A stretch of DNA of 42,573 bases, taken from Gammaproteobacteria bacterium. Its GTDB lineage: Bacteria > Pseudomonadota > Gammaproteobacteria > Pseudomonadales > Azotimanducaceae. The DNA is taken from assembly GCA_009839505.1 (NCBI GenBank), contig VXPO01000085.1, forward strand, positions 1 to 42,573, given 5' to 3'. The notes under the pieces were generated by a model, which was not told where the DNA came from, did not search any database, and saw only the letters and a program-made list of their open reading frames with translations. The position numbers and the translations under genes were made by a program. Shown piece after piece: positions 10,767 through 22,700 of this stretch; position 1 is the first letter of the stretch, and each line of letters starts with the position of its first letter.

Positions 10767-13700
10767 CTAGAAGGAGGCTCTGCAGCTAATCCCGATCTGC
10801 GTCCCGTGGAGTCCTCGTCCCACGCCCAGTTCGGCGGCGACGCGCTCCAAGTGGTTCGCGAACTCGTACCGTACGCCCACGCGGGCGTCGCCGCCGAGTT
10901 CTCCCGCACCCCATGCCGCGAACGGCCGGGTCAGGCCGCCGAAGGCCTTGGTCCCGTAACCGACCGAGGCTTCGAATCGCCAGGGTATCGTCCGCCCCTT
11001 GGCGTCGGGGCGCATCTCCAAGGCACGCAGCCCGCGGCTCCAACCGTAAGCGAGCCCGGCGTCGTCGCCCAAGCTCGACTTCATCGTCAAGGCGAAGCCC
11101 GTGCCGTCGGGTTTCGGCAGCAGGGACGCCGACGCCTCGGCACCGTAGTCGCGGTAGCCCGACGTCGAGTGGGTCGCCAACGAACGCAGCGCCACCGTGT
11201 ATCCGAGGCGCCGGTAGTCGCAGCGGTAGCGGACTCCCGCCTCCAGCTCCAGACCGGCGCCCGAACCGCCGTCGCCCCAATCGCCGCGGGCGTTGGCACG
11301 AAGGTAGGTGACCACGGATGCCGACCCCCGGGAGCGGAGATGACCCGCCTCGAGTCCGATCCGAGCCCGACCGGCGGACGCCATCCGACCCGCGACCGCG
11401 GAGGTTCCCGCATCCGTTTCAACCTCGGCGATCCCCACCTCCTCCAGCAGCGATAGACTCCAAGGAACGTTCTCCCCGAGTTCCTGGCGACCGCCGAGCG
11501 CGAACAGGCGCATCTCGAGATCAGCCACGTCGCGACGGCCCGAGTCGCAGCGTTCCAGAGTGGCCGATCCCCGCCCGAAGCCGATGGTCGCCCAGATCCA
11601 TCCCCGCTCGAGGATTGCACCCGCATAGGGACTGACGCTGTCGATCTCGGTCTCCAGCAGACCTTCGCCCTCGCCCGCGCGGCCGCAGGCATCCAACGAC
11701 CGGGCGAACCGGTAGTCGGTCTCGCCCCGGCTGTGTGCCAGCGACAAGCCGGCGACCCAATCCCCGAACCGCCCGTCCACGCCGATCTGTGCGGCGTCGA
11801 GCGTGCCCCGGACTTCTGCGTCTTCGCCGCCCTGGAAACGGCGGACGCCGCCCCGACCCCAGATGGACCACGACGTCCCGCCGGTGGCGGAGTCGGCCAC
11901 GGAGAAGGCAAGGATCCCGTCGCGGAGCGGCGGATGCGGCTGCGGGTGCAGGCCCGCAGGTGTCGACCAGTTCCCCCAGGTCAATGCGTTCGACACGACC
12001 GGCGACCGACGCTCACCGAGCAACGCCTCGAGGCCAGACGCGAGAGGCGGCAACGCTTGCGGATCCCGGTCGACGGGCCCACCAGCTGCGGCCAGGCGGT
12101 CACGTGCCGGACCGAACCGGTCCGCCACGGCGGACACCACCTCGCCGAGATGGCCACCCCCGATCAGGGCGAGCGCGCTCTCGATCGCCGAGAGTTCGGC
12201 GGGGTCCGAAACCACGAGGACATCGAACGTTCCGCTTGCCTCGCCCTTGTCGTTGATCGCGGTCACCGAAACCGTGGCCTCGCCTTCCGAGACCGGATGC
12301 ACGGTCAGCGTTCCGTCGATCATGTCGACGGCAGCCACGTCCGGGTCGGACGACACCGCCGCGAAGGTCAGTTCGTCGCCCCCGAAATAGGTGCCGAGCG
12401 CGAGTTCCCGCGGCGCGCCGCCGACGCACAGGTGGACGTTCGGCAGGGACTCGTGCGCCGACGGCGGCGCCAGATCGTCGTCCAAGATCGTGCCGCGGGA
12501 CCGCGCCTCGCTATCGGCGACGCCCTGCTGAACCACCCTCCAGACCAGCGCGAGATGTTCCTCGTCGGGCTCGACGATGGCATCGTCTATCACCGGCACC
12601 GACACCTCCGCCGCGATGACGCCGGGAACGAAGGTGAGTTCTCCGGCGGCCATCGCGTAGTCTTCGCCGACGACCGCCGTGCCGTCCTCCGTGGAGTAGG
12701 CAACCGCCACCTCTCTCCCGCTGGCCCCACTCAGGGTCACAGCGAACCGGAGCTCGCCTTCGGACTCGACCGCGGTTGCGTCGGAGACCGTCACCGTGGG
12801 CGGTTCGTCGTCGTCGACGATCTCCGCGGTGGCGGTATCGTCCGCCACGACAAGGCCTACCCCGTCCGACAACACGAGGTCGAATGACTCGTCGGGCTCG
12901 TCCAAGTCGTCGTCGACCACGGGAACGAAAACCGTCCGCGCCGTGTCGCCCCGCGAGAAGGTCGCCGAGCCGGCCGTCCGGGCATAGTCCGTCCCGGCGA
13001 CGGCCGTCGCGTCCTCCGTTCGGTAGGCCACCGTCAAGTCCCTGGGGGCCGCCCGGTCGAGCGACAAGCGGAACCCCGCCTCGCCGTCCGACTCGCCGAC
13101 GGAGGTGTCCGCAACGGTCAGGATCGGCAGCCCGTCGTCGTCCCAGATCGATCCGGTGGCCGACTCACGTCCCTCGGCAAGCGCGGCGTTGATCGGCGCA
13201 GACAGGTTCACCGCGAGGGTCTCGTCCGGCTCTTGGAGGTCGTCCTGCAGGGTCGCCACCGTGACCGTTTGCGTGGTCGCGCCGGCGTCGAAAGTAAGCG
13301 TGCCGGACGCGAACACGTAGTCGGTGCCCACAGTGGCGGTGCCATCCGAGGTGGCGTAGCGCACCGACACGGGCAGACTGGTCGATCCAACGAGCGTCAC
13401 CACGAACTCCAGGGGGTCACCTTCGAAGCCGCCGACATCGGCGATCGACAGCGTCGTGGCATCGTTGTCGAGGATCAGTCCCTCGGCACTGGCGATCGCG
13501 ATGTTGGCGCCGCTGGACGCCGACAGCGTCACGGTCAGGGACTCCGTCGACTCGTCCAGTTCGTCGTCCACCGATGGTACGGCGATGGTCCGCGCGAGGG
13601 TGCCCGGCGCGAATTCGAGGGTTCCGGAACCGGCTTGGTAGTCTCCGGGCGCAATCGCCGTTCCGTCGGACGTGGCATAGTCGACGGTCACCCGCTGGCC

Positions 13701-16700
13701 GCTCGAGCCGCTCAGGCTCACGACGAAGTCGAGGGTCTCCCCCTCTACCCCTTCGGTCGCCGCGACCCTGAGAACCGGCGAGCCGTCGTCGTCGATTACC
13801 GTGGCGGTACCCTCCTCGTCGGCAAGCACCGCCCCTTGCGGCGAAGACAGCACCGCCGAGAATGTCTCGTCCGGTTCGTCCAGGGCGTCGTCGAGCACCA
13901 CGACCGCAATCTCGAGGCGCCGGTCCTCCGGCGCGAAGGTGAGCTGCCCCGAGGTCGTTTCGTAGTCCTCGCCGGCCACGGCCTCGCCGTCGACCGTCGT
14001 GAAGTCCGCGGTGACGACGCCGCTGCGCGCGCCCGCCACCGTGACATCGAACACGGCGGTTCCGCCTTCGACGACGCGGGTATCGCCGATGGAAATCTCC
14101 GGGGCTTCGCTGCGGTCGAGAATGACGCCGACGCCGGAGTCCACCCCCAGCACGGCACCCTCGGCAGACGACAGGTTCAGCCGGAAGGTCTCGTCGGGCT
14201 CGTGGACGGCGTCGGCTGTGAGCGCCACGGTCACCGTCAGGCTGGTGTCATCGGGCGCGAAGGTCAGCGTTCCGCCAGCGAAGGCGTAGTCCGCATGGAC
14301 CGAAGCGGTGCCGTCGACCGTGCGGTACTGAACCGTGGCCGAGCGCGTCGTTGTGCCGCTCTTGGTGATCACAAAGCTGGCCGTGCCGCCCTCGGGCCCG
14401 CGTGCGCCGCCGACACTCAAGGTGGCCGACCGGTCATCGTCGAGAATCGTGCCTTCGGCGACATCCCTCGCGGCGACGGCGTTGTCCACCGCCGACAGGG
14501 TCAGCGTGAACGTCTCGTCCGGTTCGTCGGCGCTGTCGTCGCGCAACGCGATGCTCACGGTCGTTGCCAGCCCGCCGGCGGCGATGGTGACCGTACCCGA
14601 CGCCGACTCGTAGTCCTCGCCGTCGACCGCGGTACCATCGGCGGTGTCGAACCGCGCGGTCACCGCCCGTCCGCTGGGCTTGTTGAGCGAGACCGTGAAC
14701 TCAATGGTGCCGTCGCCCTCCGTGGCGATCGCGTCGGCGACCGTCAGCAGGGCCGCGCCGTCGTCGTCGATGATCTCGCCGTCGGCGGAGTCGACGGCGA
14801 GCGTCGCGTTCGCGGGCGACGACAACGCAAGGGCGAAGGCCTCGTCCGGCTCGTCGACGTCGTCGTCCACCAGCTGCACGGCCACGGTCCTGCGCGTCTG
14901 CCCCGCTGCGAAGGTCAACGTGCCGTCGACTGGCCGGTAGTCGTCGTTCTCGACCGCCGTTCCGTCCGCCGTTGCGTAGCCCACCGTCACCGTCCGGGCC
15001 GAATTCGGCTCCAACGTGACCACGAAGTCGACGCTGCCCCCCTCGACATCCCGGCCACCCGTTACCGAGAGTGCCGGCGACGCGTCGTCGTCGAGGATCG
15101 TGCCGTCCGCCGAGGGCGTCGCGACGGTCGCGTTCGCGGGACTCGAGAGGTTGAGCGCGAAGGTCTCGTCCGCCTCGTCGAGGGCATCGTCGAGGAGCGC
15201 AACGGCCACCGTCCGGGCCGTTTCGCCCGGCGCGAAGGTGAGCGAGCCCGATGTGAAGTCGTAGTCCGCGCCCGCCTCGGCGCTGCCGTCGGTCGTCTCG
15301 TAGACCACTGTCACCGAGCGCGTGCTCGACGGCGCCAGGCTCACGACGAACTCGACCGTGCCGCCTTCGACATCCTCGCCGCCCGTCACCGAGAGCCGGG
15401 GCGCCGCGTCGGTATCGACGATCGTGCCCACTGCGGTGCCGACGGCGATATTGGCGTCCACCGCGTTCGACAGCGTCAGTTCGAAGATCTCTTCCGGTTC
15501 GTCCACGGCGTCGTCGAGCAGCCGGACCGGCACCGTCGCCGATTCTTCCCCCGCGGCGAACGTGAGCGTGCCCGCGACAGCCCCGTAGTCTGCGCCCGCC
15601 ACGGCGGTTCCGTCGACCGTCGCATAGTCGACGGTCGCGGTGCGGCTGGTGGAACCCCGGCGGGCGATCTCGAACTCGAGGGTGGACCCCTCCTCCCCGG
15701 AGCCTCCGGAGACCGAGAGTACCGGCGTTCCGTCGTCGTCGGTGATGGTTCCGGTCGCCGCATCCCTCGTCAACGTCGCGTTGACCGGCGACGACAGCGA
15801 CAGCGTGAAGGTCTCGTCCTGCTCCTCGATGGTGTCGTCGGGAAGCGCCAGCGTGACCGTCGCGGCCCGTTGGAAAGGCGCCAACTCGAGCGTGCCGTTC
15901 GCGGCGACGTAGTCGCTGCCCGCGAGCGCCGTGCCGTCGGCGGTCGCGTATGCCACCTCGACGCGTTGCGCACTCGGCTCCAGAAGTGTGAACAGGAAGA
16001 CGATCTCGGTGCCCTCCACGCCGACCGTATCGGCCACGTGGAGTTCTGGCGGATCGTCGTCGTCGAGGATCACCCCGCCGCCCACGTCCCGCGCCAGGAT
16101 CGCGTTTCGAGGGCGGGTCAGGCGCACCGTGAGGTCTTCATCGGGCTCGTCCAGGGAGTCATCCAATGCCGCCACTTCGACCGTCCCTTGCCGCGTGCCT
16201 GCGCTCAGCGTCAGGACACCCCGATTCGCGGCGTAGTCGACTCCCGCCACCGCCGAACCGTCGACGGTTTGGTAGGTCACCTCCACATCGTGACCGCTGG
16301 CCGCGGTCAAGGACACCGTGAACGCCAGCGTGCCTCCCTCGCCGACCGCGGGGGCGTCGGCAACCGAGACCATCGGCGGATCGTCGTTGTCCTCGATCGT
16401 GCCCAACGCGACCGGGTCGGCAAGGCTGGTGTTGACGGGCGACGAAAGAAGCAGCACGAACAGTTCGTCCGGCTCGTCGATGTCGTCCTCAAGAAGCGCA
16501 ACCGGCAGCGCGATGCCGCTCTCGCCCGGTTCGATCGTCAACCGACCGGCCGTCGCCTCGTAGTCCTCGCCCGCCCGGGCGGTGGCGTCCAGGAACTCGT
16601 AGTCCACCGTCACGGCGCGACCGCTGGTGCCGGACAGGCTGAACTGGAACGCCAGTTCGCCGCCCTCAGGCCCGCGTGCATCGTCCACCGAGAGCAGCGG

Positions 16701-19700
16701 TGGCTCGTTGACGTCGATAATCGTACCCTCGGCGGTATCGACCCCCAGCGTGGCGCCGATCGGAGCGCTCAGCGTCATCACGAAGGTCTCGTCGTCCTCG
16801 TCCGCGTTGTCGGAAAGGAGCCCCACGGGGACCGTCCTGACGCTCCCCTCGCCTGGCTCGAATGTCAGCAACCCTGCCGCCGCGGCGTAGTCGGCGCCGG
16901 CAACCGCCGTGCCGTCCGACGTCGCATAGCCCACGGTGACGGCCTGGCTGCTGACGCCCGTCAGGGTGACGGCGAACCCGATGTCGCTGCCTTCGACACC
17001 CGTGCCGCCCGTGATGGAGAACACCGGTGGGTCGTCGTTGTCGAGGATGGTTCCCGCGGCCTCGGCAACGTCCACGGTGGCGAATTGGGCGTCGCCGAGC
17101 ACGACCCCGAGGTGCTCGTCCGGTTCGTCGACGTCGTCGTCGACCAGGGCGACTTCGACCGTGGCCGACGACTCGCCGGGCTGGATCTCCAGCACGCCCT
17201 CCTTCGCCTCGTAGTCCATTCCGGCGACTGCCGTGCCGTCGACCACGCGGTAGCCGACGGTCACGACCTGGGCGCTGACGCCGTCGAGCGCAACGTCGAA
17301 CACGAGCATCCCGTCTTCGGGGGCATCCGGCGCATCGGCGATCGAGAGGGATGGCGGCACCTCGTTGTCCTCGATCGTGCCGCGCGCGAACTCGGCGGCG
17401 AGGTCGATCCCCGACGGGTCGGAGAAGCGCACCGCGAACACCTCGTCGATCTCGTGGACGGTGTCGTCCAGCGTCGTGACGGCGAACGTCGTGGCTGACT
17501 CCCCCGGAGCGAAGCTGATCACCCCGGTGTCGGGTTCGAAGTCCTCGCCCGATCCCGCGGCCGGATTTCCGGCGAGCTCTTCGCCCTCCGCTTCGTCCGC
17601 GGCGTAGCGGACGGTCACCGTCCGACTGCTCCCGCCCACCAGGCTGGCCACGAAGGACAGCGTCTCGCCCTCGACGCCCCGTGCGTCGGCGACCGTCAGC
17701 AGCGGCGGATCGTTGCCGTCCTCGATCACGCCCTCGGCTGCGGCATCCGCCGGGGCGAGCGTGGCACCCATGGGGTCCGACAGTTCCATCTCGAACGTCT
17801 CGTCCGGTTCGTCGAGGTCGTCGGCGAGCAGTGCCACCGGCAGCGCCATCACGGCCTCGCCGTCCGGCTCGAAGGTCAACACGCCGCTGGCCGCTGCATA
17901 GTCGAGACCCGTCGCCGTGCCGTCCTTCGTGGCGTAGCGAACGGTGATCGTCTGGCTGCTGGCGGCGCTCCGGCTCACCGAGAACTCCACCTCGCCACCC
18001 TCCACGCCGCGCCCGCCGGTGATGGACAGCGCCGGAGGACCGTCGTTGTCCGTGATCGTGCCGGCACCGTCGGTGTCGTCCACGGTGGCGTTCTGCGCCG
18101 CGCCGAGAACGACATGGAAACCCTCGTCTAGTTCGTCCTTGTCGTCGTCGATGGAGGCGACCGCGATGGTGCTGCTGGTCTGCGCCGCCTCGAATGTGAG
18201 GACGGCCTGGTCGGGGACGTAGTCCTCACCCGCGACCGCCGTGCCGTCCTGAGTGCGGTAGCCCACGGTGACGCGGCGGCCGCTCGCCGGACTCAGGGTG
18301 ACCACGAACCCGAGCGTTGCACCCTCCTCCACCGCGGTCGCGTCGGCGATCGTCAGCGTCGGCAGATCGTCGACGTCCTCGATTACCCCTTCGGCCTGGC
18401 CCGTGGTGATCCTGGCGCCCCTGGCGCCCGTCAGCACGAGTTCGAATGTCTCTTCGTCCTCCTCGTCGAGGGCATCGGCGAGGAGGTCCACGTCGATGGA
18501 CTTGGACGTCTCGCCGACACCGAAGTCCAAGCTGCCGGTGTTGCTCCCCGACTTCGCCTGGAAATCTGCACCCAGGGTCGCCGTACCGCTTCGCAGTTCG
18601 TAGTCGACCGTCAACGTGCTCGCGAAGTCTCCGCTGACCGCGACCACGAAGGACACCGTCTCGCCCTCCTTGCCCCGGGCTCCGTCGACCGTCACGTGAA
18701 CATCGTCGTCCAGGATCGTGCCGACGGCGACGCGCTTCGCGAAGACGTAGGGTGGTTCTTCGCCGATGACGACCTGGCGTGGATGGTCGAGTTCGATCTC
18801 GAAGGTCTCGGTGCCCTCGGGCTCGTCGTCGTCGATGGCGGAGACGGCGATGGTTCGCCGGGACGTCCCCGGCGAAAACGTCAGTTGTCCGCTGTAGTGG
18901 GAGCTGGTGTAGTCGTCGCCCTCGGTTGCCGTGTCTTCCGTAATCTCGTAGTTCACACGGATCGCCTGGTAGTGGGCGACATCCATCGTCACCTCGAAGT
19001 TCATCGTCGGATCGGCGTCGCCCTCGTTGGCTTCCTGGTCGGTGATCGACACCTGGGGACTCGGATCGGTGTCGACGACGAGACCGTTGCCCTCGCCATC
19101 CCACCCGTAGTCCTCGAACCAGGACTGATTGCCCGACGGGCGTCCGAAGACGGCGTTGACGACTTCACTGAGACCGACCTTGAAGGTCTCCTCGTCGGGT
19201 TCGTCGAGCATGTCCTCGAGCAGCGGCACCTCGATGGTGCGGCTGGTTTGCCCGGGCGCGAACTCCAGCATCGCGTCGACCGAGTCGAAGTCGTCCGCCG
19301 TCGCCGTGCCGTACCGGCTCTGGTAGCGCATCGACACGCGCCGCTCGCTGGCCGCAGACAGCCTGACCTCGAACGCGGCGGACGTGCCCTCGTCTGCTCG
19401 GGCGTCGCGGATGCCGACATGAGGAGGCCGGTCGTCGTCCGTCACGGTGACACGGGTGGTCCATTGCGCGGGGGCGGCGACGTGACCCTCGACCACGGTG
19501 AAGTGGATGTCGAAGGTCTCGTCGTCCTCATCGACGGCGTCGCCCTTCGTTCGCACATCGAACGGGTCGGCGGCCGCTTCCTCTGCCTTGATCGACAGTT
19601 CGCGGTCGAACGTGTGATAGTCTGCCGCGCCCGCCGTGCCGTGGGCGGTCCGCGCTTGGATCTTGACCGGGTACTCGCTCAGCGTCGAGCCGGTCTCGAA

Positions 19701-22700
19701 CGACACCTGCAGACGGCGTGATCGCGCCTCGGCGATGGAGATCGCGGTCTCTCGTTCGATCACCGGCGGCGCCTCGTCGTCGACGATGGTGCCCGTCGCC
19801 TTGGCATCCCCCAGGGTCGCGTTCACCGGCGTGTGGATCTCGATCGTGAAGGTCTCGTCCGGTTCGCTCAGGTCGTTGTCGACCGATCCGACCCGGATCG
19901 TCCCGCTCGTCGTGCCGCGCGCCAGGGTGAGGTCGCCCGCATTGCCGAGGTAGTCGTGGACGAAACGCGCCGTCCCGTCCTCGAGCCGGTACTCGACCGT
20001 GATCTCCGCGGTGCTTGCCGCCGACAGCGTCACCGGGAATGCCAGCGTGCCGCCTTCCGTACCTTGCGCCGCACCAACGTTGATCACGGGCGTCATTTCG
20101 TTGTCGACGATGGTGCCGACGGCCGTGGTCCGCCGCCCGGGCGCGAAAACGACGTTCGCCGGATCGCTCAGCACGACCTCGAAGGTCTCCCGGGGTGCGT
20201 CGACATCGCCGTCGTCCGTGACGGCGACCGAGATCGTGTGTTCCGTGCCCGAACCTGCCGCGAAGGTCAGTACGTCGTCGACTGCCGTGTAGTCCTCGCC
20301 GGCCACCGCCGTGCCGTCTCGCGTCCTGTAGGCCACCGTCGCCTCCTGCGTCGGCGACTCGCTCAGCGTAACCACGAAGTCCAGCTCACCGACGTCCTCG
20401 TCTCCCTCCGCGTCCGCGATGGCGACGCTGACGCCGATCACGTCGTCGTCGAAGATCGTCGCATAGACATCGGTGTCGAGATCCTCGGGCAGGCAGTCGG
20501 GCAGGGTGAATCGGAACTGCTCGACCTCCTCGACCAGCGAGTCGTCTATCAGCGGCACGGCGACGGTCTTCTCGAGTTCCCCGGCGGCGAAGGTCAGAGT
20601 GCCGTTCGTTGTCTGGTAGTCGCTTCCACCCTCGGCCGTGTGGTCCGCAGTGGCGTACCGGACATCCCGCGTGGTCTCGCTTTCCGCCACGATCGCCACC
20701 GTGAAGTTGATCGGCCCCTCCGACTCGACGGCCGAACCGGCGCTCTCCTCGCAATCGTCGCATGGCCGGACGCCACCTTCGCCTGACACCTCCAGGACGT
20801 GGCACTCCGGCGGCGGGTCGTCGTCGATGATGGTACCCCTGCCGTTGGCGTCGCCGATCAACAGTCCGTTCGGTTGACTGAGATCCACCCAGAAGAACTC
20901 GTTGGCCTCGTCCACGTCGTCGAGCAGGGTGTCGACGCTCACGGTATGCGAGGTCCGGTTGGCGCCGATCCTCGCCTTGCCGCTGCGTGCCTCGTAGTCG
21001 AATCCGGCGCGAGCGGTGCCGTTCCTGGTCTCCCAGTCGACCGTCGTTTCAACGTTGCTGGAGTGCGACAGATCGAGCGTGAAGGAGATCGTCCGTCCCT
21101 CGGCGTTCGACGCATCTTTGATGTCGACGGTGGGCGGCCCTTCGTTGTCGCGGATCTCCACCCAGAACAGGCTGCCCGAGCTGGCCGCGCTGCCCTGCTC
21201 ATGGAAGTAGACCTTGAACCGTTCCCCGTTCGCACCTGAGGGCGGGGGTTCGTACAGGTCGTCATCGATGATCGGTACCCGCATCGACTGACCGCTGGTG
21301 ACCCCCGGGGCGAAGGTCATCGTCGCCACGGTGTGCGTGTAGTCGTCCTGCTGCACGGCGCCGCTGCAGTGGCGGACGGTGGAACATGCCGTGAACGCCT
21401 CTGTCGTTCCCGTGATGACGAACTCCTTGGCGCTCCGGTGGGACAGTTCGACCGGAATGACGGCGTTGCCGACGTCTTCGCCGACGCACAGGAAGCGGGG
21501 GATTCCACGGCACGTCGCGGGACTGTTGGCGGTCGGCCTGCCCTCGTCGTCGAGGATCGTGGCGTCGCCGTCGACGACACCCTCGGTGCCTACCGCGGAG
21601 GTGATATCGAGGCCGAGGGTCTCGTCGCCCTCCCAGACGTTGTCGTCGCGCAGACTCACCGAAACGCTGTGGCTGATTTCGCCAGGCGCGAAAGTGACGG
21701 AACCCGTCGTGGCAACGTAGTCCCTGTCCGCGACGCCGCTGCCGCTCGACTTCGCCGTGCCGTCGACCGTCTCGTACTCCACGACGATTTCTGCGTCGGA
21801 GGCATGCGTCAGCGCCAGTGTGAAGCTGATGCTCGCGTTCGTCTCCGCGGCATCTTCACCCTTGACGACGAGGTACGGATCTCCCTCGTTGACCTCGTTG
21901 TCTTCGATGGTGCCGACACCTCCCCGACCGATGTTCAAGTGGTCGACGCTGGTGAACTCGAGCTTGAACGTCTCCGGCGGCTCGATGTCCTCGTCGTCGG
22001 TGACCGCCACCGTCACCGTGGCCGACGTCGAGCCCGGCGCAAAGGTGATCGTGCCGCTGGTACTGGTGTAGTCCTCACCGGCCACCGCGGTCTGGTCCAC
22101 GGTCTTCCACGGCACCTCCAACTGCCGGGAACTCGCCCGGTCCAGATTCACCTCGAAGGTCAGGTCGCCCACGTCTTCGGCAGCGGACGGATTGGAAGCG
22201 CTGAGCACCGGCGACGGGTCGTCGTCGATGATCGTCCCCTCAGTGACGGCATGCTCGGGTGGAACTTCGAGCCCAGTACCCTCGAACAGCACGAAATGCA
22301 GAGTCTCGTCCGGTTCGTCTATCGAGTCGTCCGCGACGGGGACGGTGATGCTCGTGCTGGTCGCAGCGTCAGCGAATGTGATCGTGCCGTGGGTCTCCGT
22401 GTAGTCGATGCTGACGGTGGCCGTGCCGGAGAGCATTGCGCAGGCTGCCTGGGCGGCCGCATCGGCCAGGCTCGTCGGACAGGTTGCATAGCGAACGGAT
22501 GCCACGCCGTCCGACGGACCGACCCGGGTGACGGCGAACCGGATTCCGCCATCGTCCTCGCGGGCGAATTCCTGGGCGAGTGCCTGCGGCGTCCACAAGC
22601 TCGCCAGCAACACAAAGACCGACGCGCGAGCCGCCCGGGTGCGGTATCCACGACCCGGATCGGGTCGACTCTCGGAATCCTGCCTGGCAGTGCGTCGAAG

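Noticed and set aside
13233-17498. 1421-aa open frame on the plus strand, opposite surface protein B
   Set aside because: It is antisense to the regular Calx-beta modules. Its sequence is a low-complexity mix of Arg, Gly, Val, Asp and His that follows the 340-bp repeats of the other strand. It is a by-product of GC-rich codon use, with no domain or ribosome site.
6337-22580. Regularly spaced repeats as a possible CRISPR array
   Set aside because: The period is about 340 bp, the units are coding modules with protein-level conservation, there are no 25-40-bp identical repeats with unique spacers, and no cas genes are present.
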